The notes under the pieces: model-generated
Seen by the model: the letters and a program-made list of their open reading frames with translations, nothing else
The model's database searches: none
Told to the model about the DNA's origin: nothing
NCBI RefSeq assembly: GCF_016899955.1
Contig: NZ_JACJJL010000022.1
Coordinates: 1-64,000, forward strand
Reading direction: 5' to 3'
DNA: 64,000 nucleotides
Source of the DNA: Marseilla massiliensis
GTDB taxonomy: Bacteria; Bacteroidota; Bacteroidia; Bacteroidales; Bacteroidaceae
Shown: positions 34,981 through 45,995 of the stretch, piece after piece
Layout of the letters: each line of letters begins with the position of its first letter
Numbering within the stretch: the first letter of the stretch is position 1
Translations under genes and position numbers: made by a program

Positions 34981-37374
34981 ATGACGTATAAAAACAGGTT
35001 CAGGATAACCATTATTTTGATTTTAATGTCAGCCTTCGTGACCGCCACAGCCCAGCACCGTGGCGGCACGTTTGTCTATGGGCGCGTCCTGTCGGCAGAC
35101 GGCAGCGGCCCTGTCAGCGCCACCGTGACGCTCAAGCCTGCGGGCCGTGGCTCGGCCGCCGGCCCCGATGGCACCTACCGCATCAGTGCGCCCGCCGGGC
35201 GCTACACCCTTGTGGCCTCTGCCCTGGGCTACGAACGGGCCGAGCACACCGTAGAGCTAAGGCGCGGCCAGCGGCTCAGGCTCGACGTAAGGTTGCGCCC
35301 GGCGGCAGTCAGCCTGGGCGAGGTCAGTGTGGTGGCGGGCGGTGTGGGCCGCGTGAAAAACTCATCATACAACGCCGTGGCCGTGGATGCGCGCGCCATG
35401 CGCAACACCACCAAGACGCTGGCCGAGGCACTGGCCAAGGCTCCGGGGCTGAAACTGCGCCAGAGCGGCGGCGTGGGCTCAGACATGAACGTGATGGTCG
35501 ACGGCTTCAGCGGCAAGCACGTGAAGGTGTTCATCGACGGTGTGCCGCAAGAGGGAGTGGGCTCTTCGTTCGGGCTAAACAACATTCCGGTGGCCTTCGC
35601 CGACCGCATCGAGGTGTACAGGGGCGTGGTGCCCGTGGGGCTGGGGGCCGACGCCATAGGCGGGGTCATCAATGTTGTGACCAGGAAAGACCGCCGGCGG
35701 TGGTATGCCGACGCCTCCTACTCTTACGGCTCGTTCAACACCCACCGCTCCGACGTGCACTTCGGCCAGTCGACCAAGGGCGGGCTGGCCTACGAGGTGA
35801 CGGCCTTCCAGAACTACTCGGACAACGACTACTGCGTGGATGCGCCCGTTTACGACTTTGCCACCCACAGCATCAACACGCGGAAGCTGGAGCGCGTGCG
35901 CCGCTTTAACGACACATACCACAACGAGGCCGTAGTGGCCAAGGTGGGCTTTGTGGGCAAGCCGTGGGCCGACAGGCTCATGCTGGGATTTGGCTACGCC
36001 CATTCCTACAAGGACATACAGACCGGCGTGAGGCAGAAGACGGTGTTCGGCCAGAAGCACCGCTACGGCCACTCGCTCATGCCGTCGCTCGAATACAGCA
36101 AGCGCAACGCCTTTGTGAGGGGCCTTAACATTGTGGCCACGGCCAACTACAACCGCAACTCGACCACCAACGTAGACACGGCGGCCTACACCTACAACTG
36201 GCGCGGAGAGCGCGAGCGCAAGGGCGAGGGCGGCGAGCAGTCGATGCTCTACGCCCGTGCCGACGCCGACAACTGGAACGCCACCCTCACGGCGCGCTAT
36301 TCGCCGGCCGACGGCCACCTGCTGACGTTCAACGAGGTGTTCAACGCCTTCAGGCGCGACAACACGTCGCTGCTCTACGGCCACGAGGAAACCAACCCCA
36401 TAGCCAAGCAGACGCGCAAGAACATAGTGGCGGCGGCCTACATGTATGCGCCGACGGAGCGCTGGAACGCCACCGCCTTTGCCAAGCACTACCTGCTGTG
36501 GGTGGCCGGCCCCGTGGCCACCGACGCCAACTCGTCGGCCTTTTTGCGCCGCAGCCGCTCGCTGGGTGTGTGGGGATACGGCGCGGCGGCCTCGTGCCTG
36601 CTGGCCCGCGGGCTGCAGGCGAAGCTCTCTTACGAGAAGGCTTACCGGCTGCCCACCACCGAAGAGATGTTCGGCGACGAAGACCTTGAGACCGGCAGCG
36701 TGCTCATAAGGCCGGAAAACAGCGACAACGTGAACCTCAACCTGAGCTTCTCGCGCTCCTTCGGCCGCCATTCTGTCTATGTGGAGGGCTCTGTCATCTA
36801 CCGAGACACCAAAGACTATATACAGAGAAGCATTGCCGGGCTCAGCGGCAACCGCGAGGGCGCTTTCTACGAGAACTACGGCAGGGTGAGGACCACGGGC
36901 GGAAGCCTGTCGGTGCGCTACTCCTTCGGCCGGTGGCTGAGCCTCGGGGGCAACTTCACGCAGATGGACGTGAAGGACAACGAGCGGCTGATGGTGGGCA
37001 GCCAGGCCGTGGCCAACCCGCTATACGGCGCGCGCATGCCCAACGTGCCCTACCGCTTTGCCGACGCCGACGCCACGCTGAGCTGGCCGGGGCTGGGCGG
37101 CCGGGGCAACACCCTGTCGCTGACATACGACAACGCCTACACCCACAGCTTCAGCTATTACTCCGAAGGCGTGGCGGCGGTGAACGGCTCGGACTACATT
37201 GTGCCCCGCCAGTTTGCCCACAACCTGTCGCTCGCCTACAGCATTGCGTCGGGGCGGTATAACGTTTCGCTCGAGTGCCGCAACCTGACCGACGCCAACC
37301 TCTACGACAACTTCAGCCTGCAGAAGCCCGGAAGGGCCTTCTATGCCAAGGTGAGGGTGAGCCTCGGCGGCTGA
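34981..37374 (+). CDS. TonB-dependent outer-membrane receptor
   Basis: A 797-residue receptor that imports a ligand across the outer membrane using TonB energy. After the signal sequence (FRITIILILMSAFVTATAQ), residues about 28-108 form a carboxypeptidase-regulatory-like domain (GRVLSADGSGPVSATVTL). The plug covers about 112-235 (LAEALAKAPGLKLRQSGGVGSDMNVMVDG, IEVYRGVVPVGLGADAIGGVINVVTRKD), and the 22-strand barrel reaches the C-terminus (AFYAKVRVSLGG). It is about 200 residues shorter than SusC-type receptors and has no SusD beside it. The DUF4374 lipoprotein gene follows, which suggests metal, haem or siderophore uptake. No Fur-like site was identified. Confidence 0.92.
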   Translation: MTYKNRFRITIILILMSAFVTATAQHRGGTFVYGRVLSADGSGPVSATVTLKPAGRGSAAGPDGTYRISAPAGRYTLVASALGYERAEHTVELRRGQRLRLDVRLRPAAVSLGEVSVVAGGVGRVKNSSYNAVAVDARAMRNTTKTLAEALAKAPGLKLRQSGGVGSDMNVMVDGFSGKHVKVFIDGVPQEGVGSSFGLNNIPVAFADRIEVYRGVVPVGLGADAIGGVINVVTRKDRRRWYADASYSYGSFNTHRSDVHFGQSTKGGLAYEVTAFQNYSDNDYCVDAPVYDFATHSINTRKLERVRRFNDTYHNEAVVAKVGFVGKPWADRLMLGFGYAHSYKDIQTGVRQKTVFGQKHRYGHSLMPSLEYSKRNAFVRGLNIVATANYNRNSTTNVDTAAYTYNWRGERERKGEGGEQSMLYARADADNWNATLTARYSPADGHLLTFNEVFNAFRRDNTSLLYGHEETNPIAKQTRKNIVAAAYMYAPTERWNATAFAKHYLLWVAGPVATDANSSAFLRRSRSLGVWGYGAAASCLLARGLQAKLSYEKAYRLPTTEEMFGDEDLETGSVLIRPENSDNVNLNLSFSRSFGRHSVYVEGSVIYRDTKDYIQRSIAGLSGNREGAFYENYGRVRTTGGSLSVRYSFGRWLSLGGNFTQMDVKDNERLMVGSQAVANPLYGARMPNVPYRFADADATLSWPGLGGRGNTLSLTYDNAYTHSFSYYSEGVAAVNGSDYIVPRQFAHNLSLAYSIASGRYNVSLECRNLTDANLYDNFSLQKPGRAFYAKVRVSLGG

Positions 37375-37518
37375 GGGGCCATGGCGAGGCGCAATGGTTG
37401 GCGGGCAACCGCCACCTGCCTCCGGCCCTGCCAATGCGTGGAAGGCGGCCCGGCATGAGGCGCTGCGGCTACCTCCCCGCGTTGGAGGGGGTGGGCCGTG
37501 GGCCCCACTATCGCGTGA

Positions 37519-38994
<1,476 letters not shown>

Positions 38995-39035
38995 CTCGCC
39001 GGCGGCGCAGATGCGGGCCGCCAGCCAACGCAAGT

Positions 39036-39082
39036 AGCGGGTCGCGCAGGGATTGTCCCGGCGCGACCCGCTCTGTGTTTCT
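39036..39082. terminator. Terminator after the DUF4374 lipoprotein gene
   Basis: A perfect 12-bp stem (AGCGGGTCGCGC at 39036-39047 with GCGCGACCCGCT at 39061-39072) is followed by CTGTGTTTCTG. It lies in a convergent gap and may serve both directions. Confidence 0.6.
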
Positions 39083-39174
39083 GCCGCTTTCGGCGCATGG
39101 CTGCCACGGCTGGCGCTGCCCTGCAGGCAACCCGCTGTCAGCCAGGCACTTGGCGGCATGGGGCGCACAGTCTT

Positions 39175-39261
39175 AGCAAACGGCCCGTATCGCGTTGCAA
39201 AACGACCCGTATCGCAATGCAAAACGGGCTGTATCGCGTTGCCAAACGGGCAGTGTAGCAG
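39175..39261. repeat. 22-bp dyad repeat array G
   Basis: Units start at 39182, 39204, 39226 and 39248. Unit one is GGCCCGT then ATCGCGTTGCAAAAC. It lies in the convergent gap before the 3' end of the GH43-like gene. Confidence 0.9.
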
Positions 39262-39270
39262 TCGGGGGCG

Positions 39271-40479
39271 TCAGAACCATTCGACCCGGGCCGCCATCTT
39301 GCGCAGCCGCTTGGCGTCGGCCGTGGCGGCAAGCGTGGCCCGGGCCTCGTCGAGCAGCTTGCGCCGGCCGTCGAGCTGCCGCAGGGTGAGGGTGGGGGCG
39401 GGGCGGCGCTCAAGGGCGTCGATGGCCACGGCCAGTGCCGACCACGCCTCGAGCCGTTCGCGCTCGGCGGCCGATATGTGCATCACCGAGCCGTGGCGCG
39501 GGGTGAACGTGCCGCGCGTGGGGGTGTTTTGCACGAAAGTGAAGTTCTTCAGGTCGCTGCTGCGGCAGAACTGGTAGTAGCCCTGCGCATAGCAGTCGTA
39601 CATCAGTATGTAGTCGTCGCTGCCTATCAGCCGGAACACGCTCGACCCCTCCACCGGATACTGGCCCGGTTTCTGCAGGTGGCGGAACTCGGTGGCGTAA
39701 GGCCCTGTCAGCTCCTTGGCCGTGGCCCTCATCACCCCCTGCCGCGTGCGGAAGCCGTTGTTTACCGTTGGCAGGCCCTCGTCTTTGAAGAAAAGCACAT
39801 ACTCGCCGTTGCGACCGTCGTAGATAATGTCGCCGTCGATGGCCGCCGTGCCGAAGTCGAACAGCAGCCTTGGCTCGGTGATGTCGGTGAAGTCGTCGTT
39901 GACATAGCTGTAGAATAGCTTGAAGTAAGGCTGGCGCTTGTCGCCCACGGGGTATTCCCAGTCGTGCCGCCCGATGGAGTAGTATATCATGTAGCGGCCC
40001 TCGCGCCCGTCCCAGATGAGCTGCGGCGCCCACACGGCGTGCAGGTTGTCGCGGCCGAAGCCCTCGAGCGACGGGAAGCGCGTGGGGAATTCGATGGCCG
40101 TGTGCTGCCAGTGCAGCAGGTCGTCGCTCTTCATCAGTATCAGTCCGTCGTTGCTCTGCCATCCTTCCGACGACCTCATGTCGGTCATCACCATGTAGAA
40201 CGTGCGCCCGTCGCGGCCCCTGCAGATGTACGGGTCGCGTATGCTCTTCTTCAGCGCTATGGTGTCCGATGCCACCACCGGGCGCCCCCCGTTGAGCGAA
40301 GTGTAGTTCAGCCCGTCGTCGCTCAGGGCATAGCGCACCTGCTCGCCATCCGGCGTGTTGTTGGAGAAGAATGCAAAGAGATAGCAGCTGTCTTGCTGGT
40401 GCTGCCCGGCGGCCAGTGCCGGCCCGGCCGCCGTTGCCAACAGGGCGGCCGCCGCGGCCGCCAAAGTAGTCCGTTTCAT
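39271..40479 (-). CDS. GH43-like five-bladed propeller glycoside hydrolase
   Basis: A 402-residue exported protein. Its signal peptide is MKRTTLAAAAAALLATAAGPALA. The mature part resembles GH43 or related arabinan/xylan-acting propellers: YALSDDGLNYTSLNGGRPVV, SIRDPYICRGRDGRTFYMVMTDM, HAVWAPQLIWDGREGRYMIYYS, VEGSSVFRLIGSDDYILMYD. Asp in IRDPYI and Glu in VEGSS match typical catalytic positions, but the N-terminal catalytic Asp is not obvious, so activity is uncertain. The last 60 residues are an Arg/Ala/Leu-rich helical tail. The gene is divergent from ung, sharing a mirror-image promoter region at 40580-40716. Confidence 0.75.
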   Translation of the reverse strand: MKRTTLAAAAAALLATAAGPALAAGQHQQDSCYLFAFFSNNTPDGEQVRYALSDDGLNYTSLNGGRPVVASDTIALKKSIRDPYICRGRDGRTFYMVMTDMRSSEGWQSNDGLILMKSDDLLHWQHTAIEFPTRFPSLEGFGRDNLHAVWAPQLIWDGREGRYMIYYSIGRHDWEYPVGDKRQPYFKLFYSYVNDDFTDITEPRLLFDFGTAAIDGDIIYDGRNGEYVLFFKDEGLPTVNNGFRTRQGVMRATAKELTGPYATEFRHLQKPGQYPVEGSSVFRLIGSDDYILMYDCYAQGYYQFCRSSDLKNFTFVQNTPTRGTFTPRHGSVMHISAAERERLEAWSALAVAIDALERRPAPTLTLRQLDGRRKLLDEARATLAATADAKRLRKMAARVEWF

Positions 40480-40579
40480 ACTGTTATGCTTGGTTTTGGT
40501 GTTTCAGCCAGTGCCCGCCCCCGGCCTGCCGCCGTGGCCGCCTTGCGCGCCATGGCAGCCGCCTTGTCGGTGTCATCTG

Positions 40580-40610
40580 CAAAATTACGCATTTTCCGCC
40601 ATACGGCAAA
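40580..40610 (-). promoter_or_regulatory. Promoter of the GH43-like gene
   Basis: On the minus strand TTTG (40610-40607), a 19-base spacer and TAATTTTG (40587-40580) form a full consensus match. The spacer contains ATGGCGGAAAATG and is nearly identical to that of the divergent ung promoter. Confidence 0.7.
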
Positions 40611-40685
40611 GGGCCGCCGGCCATATTGTGGGGCCGCGTAGCCACGGCGCGCAGCCCGTGTATCCCAACAAAAGCGCCCATTCGC

Positions 40686-40716
40686 TTTGCCGGATGGCGG
40701 AAAATGAGTATTTTTG
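40686..40716 (+). promoter_or_regulatory. ung promoter
   Basis: TTTG at 40686-40689, 19 bases, then TATTTTTG at 40709-40716. The spacer differs from that of the GH43-like promoter at only two positions. The transcript would start about 22 nt before the ung ATG at 40744. Confidence 0.75.
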
Positions 40717-40743
40717 CGGGGCATTCACAACAACCCGCAAGCA

Positions 40744-41409
40744 ATGGAAGTAAAGATAGAGGAGTCGTGGCGGCGCCACATAGGCGCCGAGTTCGACAAG
40801 CAGTATTTTGCCGACCTCGTGGCGTTTGTGCGCTCAGAGTACATGCACCACACGTGCTACCCGCCCGGGAAGCTCATATTCAACGCCTTCAACCTGTGCC
40901 CCTTCGACAGCGTAAAGGTGGTCATCATCGGCCAAGACCCATACCATGAGCCCGGCCAGGCCCACGGGCTGAGCTTCTCGGTGAACGACGGCGTGCCCTT
41001 CCCGCCGTCGCTCGTCAACATATTCAAGGAGATACAGCTCGACCTGGGCACGCCGATGCCTACGTCGGGCAACCTCACGCGGTGGGCCGGGCAGGGCGTG
41101 CTGCTGCTCAACGCCACGCTGACGGTGCGCGCGCACCAGGCCGCCAGCCACCAGCGCAAGGGCTGGGAGGAGTTTACCGACGCCGCCATCAAGGCGCTCA
41201 ACGCCGACCGCGACCACCTGGTGTTCATCCTGTGGGGAGGCTACGCGCGCTCGAAGGCCGCGCTCATAGACCAGTCGCGCCACCTCGTGCTGCAGTCGGT
41301 GCACCCCTCGCCGCTCTCGGCCAACCGCGGGGGATGGTTTGGCAACCACCATTTTTCGCGCGCCAACGACTACCTCGAGGCCCACGGCATGGAGCCCATA
41401 CGGTGGTGA
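40744..41409 (+). CDS. ung: Uracil-DNA glycosylase, family 1
   Basis: A 221-residue cytoplasmic repair enzyme that excises uracil from DNA. The water-activating loop is IIGQDPYHEPGQAHG with Asp65, uracil binding is in VLLLNATLTV, and the DNA-intercalating loop is HPSPLSANRGG. The length is standard. The frame is open to 40714, but that overlaps the -7 box, so MEVKIEESW at 40744 is the start. It has its own promoter and is followed by leuS after a further promoter. Confidence 0.97.
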   Translation: MEVKIEESWRRHIGAEFDKQYFADLVAFVRSEYMHHTCYPPGKLIFNAFNLCPFDSVKVVIIGQDPYHEPGQAHGLSFSVNDGVPFPPSLVNIFKEIQLDLGTPMPTSGNLTRWAGQGVLLLNATLTVRAHQAASHQRKGWEEFTDAAIKALNADRDHLVFILWGGYARSKAALIDQSRHLVLQSVHPSPLSANRGGWFGNHHFSRANDYLEAHGMEPIRW

Positions 41410-41451
41410 CGCCGGGCCGAGGGGCCGCCGCAGCCTTTTTCGGCGGTTTAT

Positions 41452-41482
41452 TTTGCGGTTTGGCCCTTTTGTACTATCTTTG
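41452..41482 (+). promoter_or_regulatory. leuS promoter
   Basis: TTTG at 41452-41455, 19 bases, then TATCTTTG at 41475-41482. It predicts a leader of about 140 nt before the leuS ATG at 41629. Confidence 0.7.
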
Positions 41483-41628
41483 CAAAGCGCTATGCGCGGC
41501 CCCATGGCGGGGCCGCACAGGCATGCCGGGCAACCACGCCCTGCCATACGGGAAATATGCGCCGGGAGCCGGCATTGATGCATGCCGCCATGCCGGCGGG
41601 CCACAACATATATAATATACAGACACCA

Positions 41629-44600
41629 ATGGAATACAATTTTAGGGAAATTGAGAAGAAATGGCAGCGCCGGTGGGTGGAGCAGAAGACATACCACGTT
41701 GCCGAAGACAGCCACAAGGAGAAGTTCTACGTGCTCAACATGTTTCCTTACCCCTCGGGGGCAGGATTGCATGTGGGCCATCCGCTGGGCTACATTGCCA
41801 GCGACATATATGCAAGATACAAGAGGCTGCGCGGCTACAACGTGCTCAACCCCATGGGATACGACGCCTACGGGCTGCCCGCCGAGCAGTATGCGATACA
41901 GACCGGGCAGCATCCGGCCGTGACAACAGAGGCAAACATCAACCACTACAGGGAGCAGCTGGACAAGATTGGCTTCTCTTTCGACTGGAACAGGGAGGTG
42001 CGCACGTGCGACCCTAAGTACTACCACTGGACCCAGTGGGCCTTCCAGCGCATGTTCGAGAGCTACTACGACAACCGCCAACAGAAGGCGATGCCCATCG
42101 CCGGGCTCGTAGAGGCATTTGAGCAAGGCGGCACCGAGGGCATCGACGCGGCCTGCTCGGAAGACATGGCCTTCACCGCCGACGACTGGCGGGCCATGGA
42201 CGAGCGCCGCAGGCAGGAGGTGCTGATGAACTACCGCATAGCCTACCTGGGCGAGACCATGGTCAACTGGTGCCCGCAACTGGGCACGGTGCTGGCCAAC
42301 GACGAGGTGGTCGACGGCGTGTCGGAGCGCGGCGGCTATCCCGTGGTGCAGAAGAAGATGCGCCAGTGGTGCCTGCGCGTGTCGGCATACGCACAGCGGC
42401 TGCTCGACGGACTGGACACGATAGACTGGACCGACTCGCTCAAGGAGACGCAGCGCAACTGGATAGGGAGGTCGGAAGGAGCCGAAATAACGTTCACTGT
42501 AGCCCCCCACCAACTCCCTCCCAGCCCATCAGCAGAGTCCGCCGGAGCCCTCTCCCCAAGGGGGAAAGATGGAGAGGGGCTGTCGTTTACCATATTCACC
42601 ACCCGCGCCGACACGATGTTCGGCGTCACGTTCATGGTGCTGGCACCCGAGAGCGAGCTCGTGGCCGTGCTGACCACGCCCGGGCAGAAAGCCGAGGTGG
42701 ATGCTTACCTTGAACGGACGAAGAAGCGCACCGAGCGCGAACGCATAGCCGACCGCAGCGTCAGCGGCGTGTTCACCGGCTCGTATGCCGTCAACCCGCT
42801 CACCGGCGAGGAGATACCAATATGGGTGAGCGACTATGTGCTGGCCGGATACGGCACGGGGGCCATCATGGCCGTGCCTGCCCACGACTCTCGCGACTAT
42901 GCCTTTGCCAAGCACTTCGGTCTCGAGATAAGGCCGCTGATAGAGGGATGCGACGTCAGCGAGCAGAGCTTCGACGCCAAGGAGGGCATCGTTTGCAACT
43001 CGCCGCGCACAGGATGTGAGGCCCGTGGGGGCCTCGTGCTCAACGGGCTCACCGTGAAGGAGGCCATTGCAAAGACCAAGGCGTTTGTCGAGGAGCAGGG
43101 CCTTGGCCGCGTAAAAGTGAACTACCGCCTGCGCGACGCCATCTTCTCAAGGCAACGCTACTGGGGCGAGCCGTTCCCGGTGTACTACAAAGACGGCATG
43201 CCATACATGATTCCTGAAGACTGTCTGCCGCTGGAGCTGCCCGAGGTGGCCACGTTCCTGCCCACCGAGACGGGCGAGCCGCCGCTGGGCCACGCCACAC
43301 GCTGGGCCTGGGACACCGAGGCGCGCTCGGTGACCGAAAACTCGCGCATTGACAACAAGACGGTGTTCCCGCTCGAACTCAACACCATGCCGGGCTTCGC
43401 GGGCTCGTCGGCCTATTACCTTAGGTATATGGACCCGCACAATGACAATGCATTGGTGAGCGCCGAGGCCGACTCTTACTGGCGCGAGGTAGACCTCTAC
43501 GTGGGCGGAACGGAGCATGCCACAGGCCACCTTATATATTCGCGCTTCTGGAACAAGTTCCTGCACGACATCGGGGTGTCGGCCGTCGAGGAACCGTTCA
43601 GGAAACTTGTCAACCAGGGAATGATTCAGGGGCGAAGCAACTTCGTGTATCGTATAAACAGGAAAGCCCCCTCCGACTCCCCACGTGGGGGAGAGGGCCG
43701 ACTGTCTGACGCAAATCTAAGCTCCCCCACGGGGAGAGTTGAGGGGGCCGTTACTGCTCTGCTCTCTCCCCAACAGGGGGAGACGGAGGGGGCTTCACCC
43801 GTCTTCGTCTCTCTCGGGCTCAAGGACCGCTACGACACCACGCCGCTGCACGTAGACGTCAACATAGTGCATGGCGACGTGCTCGACATAGACGCCTTCC
43901 GCAAATGGCGCCCGGAGTATGCCAATGCAGAGTTCGTGCTCGAAGAAGGGAAGTATGTCTGCGGATGGGCGGTAGAGAAAATGTCGAAGTCTATGTACAA
44001 TGTGGTCAACCCGGACATGATAGTCGACAAATACGGGGCCGACACACTGCGCCTCTACGAGATGTTCCTCGGCCCGGTGGAGCAGAGCAAGCCGTGGGAC
44101 ACCAACGGCATAGACGGATGCCACCGCTTCCTGAAGAAGTTCTGGGCCCTGTTCTACGGCCGTGAGGGAGGCCTGCTGGCCGACGACCGCGAGCCCTCGG
44201 CCGCAGAGCTGAAGGCCGTGCACAAGCTGATAAAGAAGGTGACGCAAGACATTGAGCAGTTCAGTTACAACACGAGCATCTCGGCATTCATGATATGCGT
44301 CAACGAGCTCGGGCAGCTCAAGTGCCACAACCGCAGCCTGCTCGCCGACCTCGTTGTGCTCATAGCGCCGTTCGCCCCCCACATCGCCGAGGAGCTTTGG
44401 GAGGCCCTCGGTGGTCGCGGCAGCGTTTGCGACGCGTGCTGGCCGCAGTGGAACGAGCAATACCTCGTGGAGTCGACCGTGCAGCTCACCGTTTCGTTCA
44501 ACGGCAAGGCGCGCTTCCAGATGGACTTCGCCGCCGATGCCGACAATGCCACGATAGAGCAGGCCGTGCTTGCCGACGAGCGCTCGGCCAAGTATATGGG

Positions 44601-44664
44601 CGGCAAGCAGGTGGTGAAGGTCATCATCGTGCCGCGCAAGATAGTCAACGTGGTGGTGAAGTAA
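41629..44664 (+). CDS. leuS: Leucyl-tRNA synthetase with two repeat-derived insertions
   Basis: A 1011-residue class I synthetase charging tRNA-Leu. HVGH (48-51, in [12 protein letters not shown]) and KMSKS (784-788) mark the catalytic site. The CP1 editing domain, the LVNQGMIQG region, the anticodon-binding domain (about 830-945) and a C-terminal domain are all present. [13 protein letters not shown] at 41629 is the family start; the upstream extension is leader. The protein is about 70 residues longer than I expect for Bacteroidales LeuRS. The extra length lies in two Pro/Ser/Gly-rich segments, about residues 292-318 in CP1 and 679-723 before KMSKS, each encoded by C/G-rich inverted-repeat DNA. 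Both keep the reading frame and sit in loops, so the enzyme is probably active. Confidence 0.96.
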   Translation: MEYNFREIEKKWQRRWVEQKTYHVAEDSHKEKFYVLNMFPYPSGAGLHVGHPLGYIASDIYARYKRLRGYNVLNPMGYDAYGLPAEQYAIQTGQHPAVTTEANINHYREQLDKIGFSFDWNREVRTCDPKYYHWTQWAFQRMFESYYDNRQQKAMPIAGLVEAFEQGGTEGIDAACSEDMAFTADDWRAMDERRRQEVLMNYRIAYLGETMVNWCPQLGTVLANDEVVDGVSERGGYPVVQKKMRQWCLRVSAYAQRLLDGLDTIDWTDSLKETQRNWIGRSEGAEITFTVAPHQLPPSPSAESAGALSPRGKDGEGLSFTIFTTRADTMFGVTFMVLAPESELVAVLTTPGQKAEVDAYLERTKKRTERERIADRSVSGVFTGSYAVNPLTGEEIPIWVSDYVLAGYGTGAIMAVPAHDSRDYAFAKHFGLEIRPLIEGCDVSEQSFDAKEGIVCNSPRTGCEARGGLVLNGLTVKEAIAKTKAFVEEQGLGRVKVNYRLRDAIFSRQRYWGEPFPVYYKDGMPYMIPEDCLPLELPEVATFLPTETGEPPLGHATRWAWDTEARSVTENSRIDNKTVFPLELNTMPGFAGSSAYYLRYMDPHNDNALVSAEADSYWREVDLYVGGTEHATGHLIYSRFWNKFLHDIGVSAVEEPFRKLVNQGMIQGRSNFVYRINRKAPSDSPRGGEGRLSDANLSSPTGRVEGAVTALLSPQQGETEGASPVFVSLGLKDRYDTTPLHVDVNIVHGDVLDIDAFRKWRPEYANAEFVLEEGKYVCGWAVEKMSKSMYNVVNPDMIVDKYGADTLRLYEMFLGPVEQSKPWDTNGIDGCHRFLKKFWALFYGREGGLLADDREPSAAELKAVHKLIKKVTQDIEQFSYNTSISAFMICVNELGQLKCHNRSLLADLVVLIAPFAPHIAEELWEALGGRGSVCDACWPQWNEQYLVESTVQLTVSFNGKARFQMDFAADADNATIEQAVLADERSAKYMGGKQVVKVIIVPRKIVNVVVK
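42502..42582. repeat. Palindromic repeat insertion 1 inside leuS
   Basis: AGCCCCCCACC at the left edge is answered by GGAGAGGGGCT at the right edge, with a further small hairpin CTCTCCCC-AAG-GGGGAAAG. The segment encodes about 27 Pro/Ser/Gly residues between FTV and SFTIFTTR, which would be nearly adjacent in other LeuRS proteins. Confidence 0.75.
43663..43797. repeat. Palindromic repeat insertion 2 inside leuS
   Basis: The left edge AAGCCCCCTCCG and right edge CGGAGGGGGCTT are exact inverted repeats (12 bp), extended inward by similar CCCC/GGGG blocks. Inner hairpins include CTCCCC-ACGT-GGGGGAG and CTCCCC-ACGGGGAG. About 45 residues rich in Ser, Pro, Gly and Glu are encoded in frame between VYRINR and VFVSLGLKD. 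Confidence 0.8.
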
Positions 44665-44776
44665 AGCCGCCACGGGGCCCCCTTGCAGCCTGGGGCTCAA
44701 GGGGTGGCGGGGCAGGCGGGCAGCCGAAAAACTGCTACAAGGCCTCCCCGCCGCCGCCACGGCGGCCTTGCAGGCA

Positions 44777-44847
44777 CGCAAAACGGCCCGTTTGGCCGGC
44801 CCGTACGGGCCGTTTCACACTGCAATACGGGCCGTTTGGCAGCCGGC
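44777..44847. repeat. 22-bp dyad repeat array H
   Basis: Units start at 44785, 44807 and 44829, with a leading GCAAAAC. It lies in the 360-base gap between leuS and the YitT-family gene; no other feature is evident in that gap. Confidence 0.88.
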
Positions 44848-45023
44848 CACGCATCCGGGCGCAACGTGCTGGGCGTCAGGGCGTTGCAGTAGGCATGCCT
44901 CCTTGTGAAATGTTTTTACACCCGCAGCCCGCCACGCGCGTGGCCGTGGCCATGGAGGGCCACCACAATGCCGCAGCGGGCACAACCTTTTGACATTCGA
45001 CTTATTCATCTATTCACCTTTAT

Positions 45024-45995
45024 ATGACAATCAACAGAACAGCAGTATTCAACGAGGTCAAGGACTATGTGTTCATAACCTTCGGCCTGATGCTTTACAC
45101 CTTCGGCTTCACCGTGTTCCTGTTGCCCTACAAGATAGTCACGGGCGGCATCGCCGGCATAGGGGCCATAGTGTTTTACGCCACCCATTTCCCGGTGCAG
45201 TACACCTTCTTCCTCATCAATGCCGTGCTCATCGTGGCGGCGTTGAAGATTCTCGGGTGGCGCTTTCTAATGAAAACCATCTACGCCACGTTCATGCTCA
45301 CGTTCCTGCTTGAGGTGGCCCAGGAGGTGGTGATGATGCCCGACGGCACGTTCTACAAGCTCATGGGCGACGGCAACGACTTCATGTCGCTCGTCATCGG
45401 GTGCATGCTCACGGGCACGGCCCTCGCCATAGTGTTCCTGAACAACGGAAGCACGGGCGGCACCGACATCGTGGCGGCGTCTGTCAACAAGTACCGCGAC
45501 ATATCGCTCGGCCGCGTGCTCATCATGGTCGACCTGTGCATCATTGGCAGCAGCCTCTTCATCCCGTCGTTCGGCGACGTGTTCCACCGTTGCCAGATGG
45601 TGGTGTTCGGCCTCTGCACGATGGTCATCGAGTGCCTGATGCTCGACTATGTGATGAGCGTGCAGCGCCAGTCGGTGCAGTTCCTCATCTTCTCGAAGCA
45701 CTACGAAGACATTGCCCGCGCCATAACGCGCAAGACCGACCACAGCCTGACGCTGCTCGACGGCCACGGATGGTACAGCGGCAAGGAGATGAAGGTGATA
45801 TGCCTGCTGGCCAAGAAGCGCGAGAGCGTCACCATATTCAGGCTCATAAAGATGATCGACCCGCAGGCTTTCGTGAGCCAGAGCTCGGTCATCGGTGTTT
45901 ACGGCGAGGGATTCGACCCCATAAAGGTGAAGCCCGGCAAGGCCGAAAAGGAAGGACATAACATAAAGACAAATGAAGATAGTATTCGCAACTAA
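45024..45995 (+). CDS. YitT family membrane protein (DUF161/DUF2179)
   Basis: A 323-residue inner-membrane protein. The N-terminal two-thirds has about five to six membrane segments with the YitT signature ([57 protein letters not shown]). The last about 90 residues are the soluble DUF2179 domain ([29 protein letters not shown]). The function of the family is not established; transport or sensing has been proposed. Its 3' end overlaps the rdgB start by 23 bases, so the two are translationally coupled. Confidence 0.92.
   Translation: MTINRTAVFNEVKDYVFITFGLMLYTFGFTVFLLPYKIVTGGIAGIGAIVFYATHFPVQYTFFLINAVLIVAALKILGWRFLMKTIYATFMLTFLLEVAQEVVMMPDGTFYKLMGDGNDFMSLVIGCMLTGTALAIVFLNNGSTGGTDIVAASVNKYRDISLGRVLIMVDLCIIGSSLFIPSFGDVFHRCQMVVFGLCTMVIECLMLDYVMSVQRQSVQFLIFSKHYEDIARAITRKTDHSLTLLDGHGWYSGKEMKVICLLAKKRESVTIFRLIKMIDPQAFVSQSSVIGVYGEGFDPIKVKPGKAEKEGHNIKTNEDSIRN

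Noticed and set aside
42502..43797. leuS insertions as inteins or introns
   Set aside because: They encode only about 27 and 45 residues, have no splicing motifs or endonuclease, and the frame continues through them.
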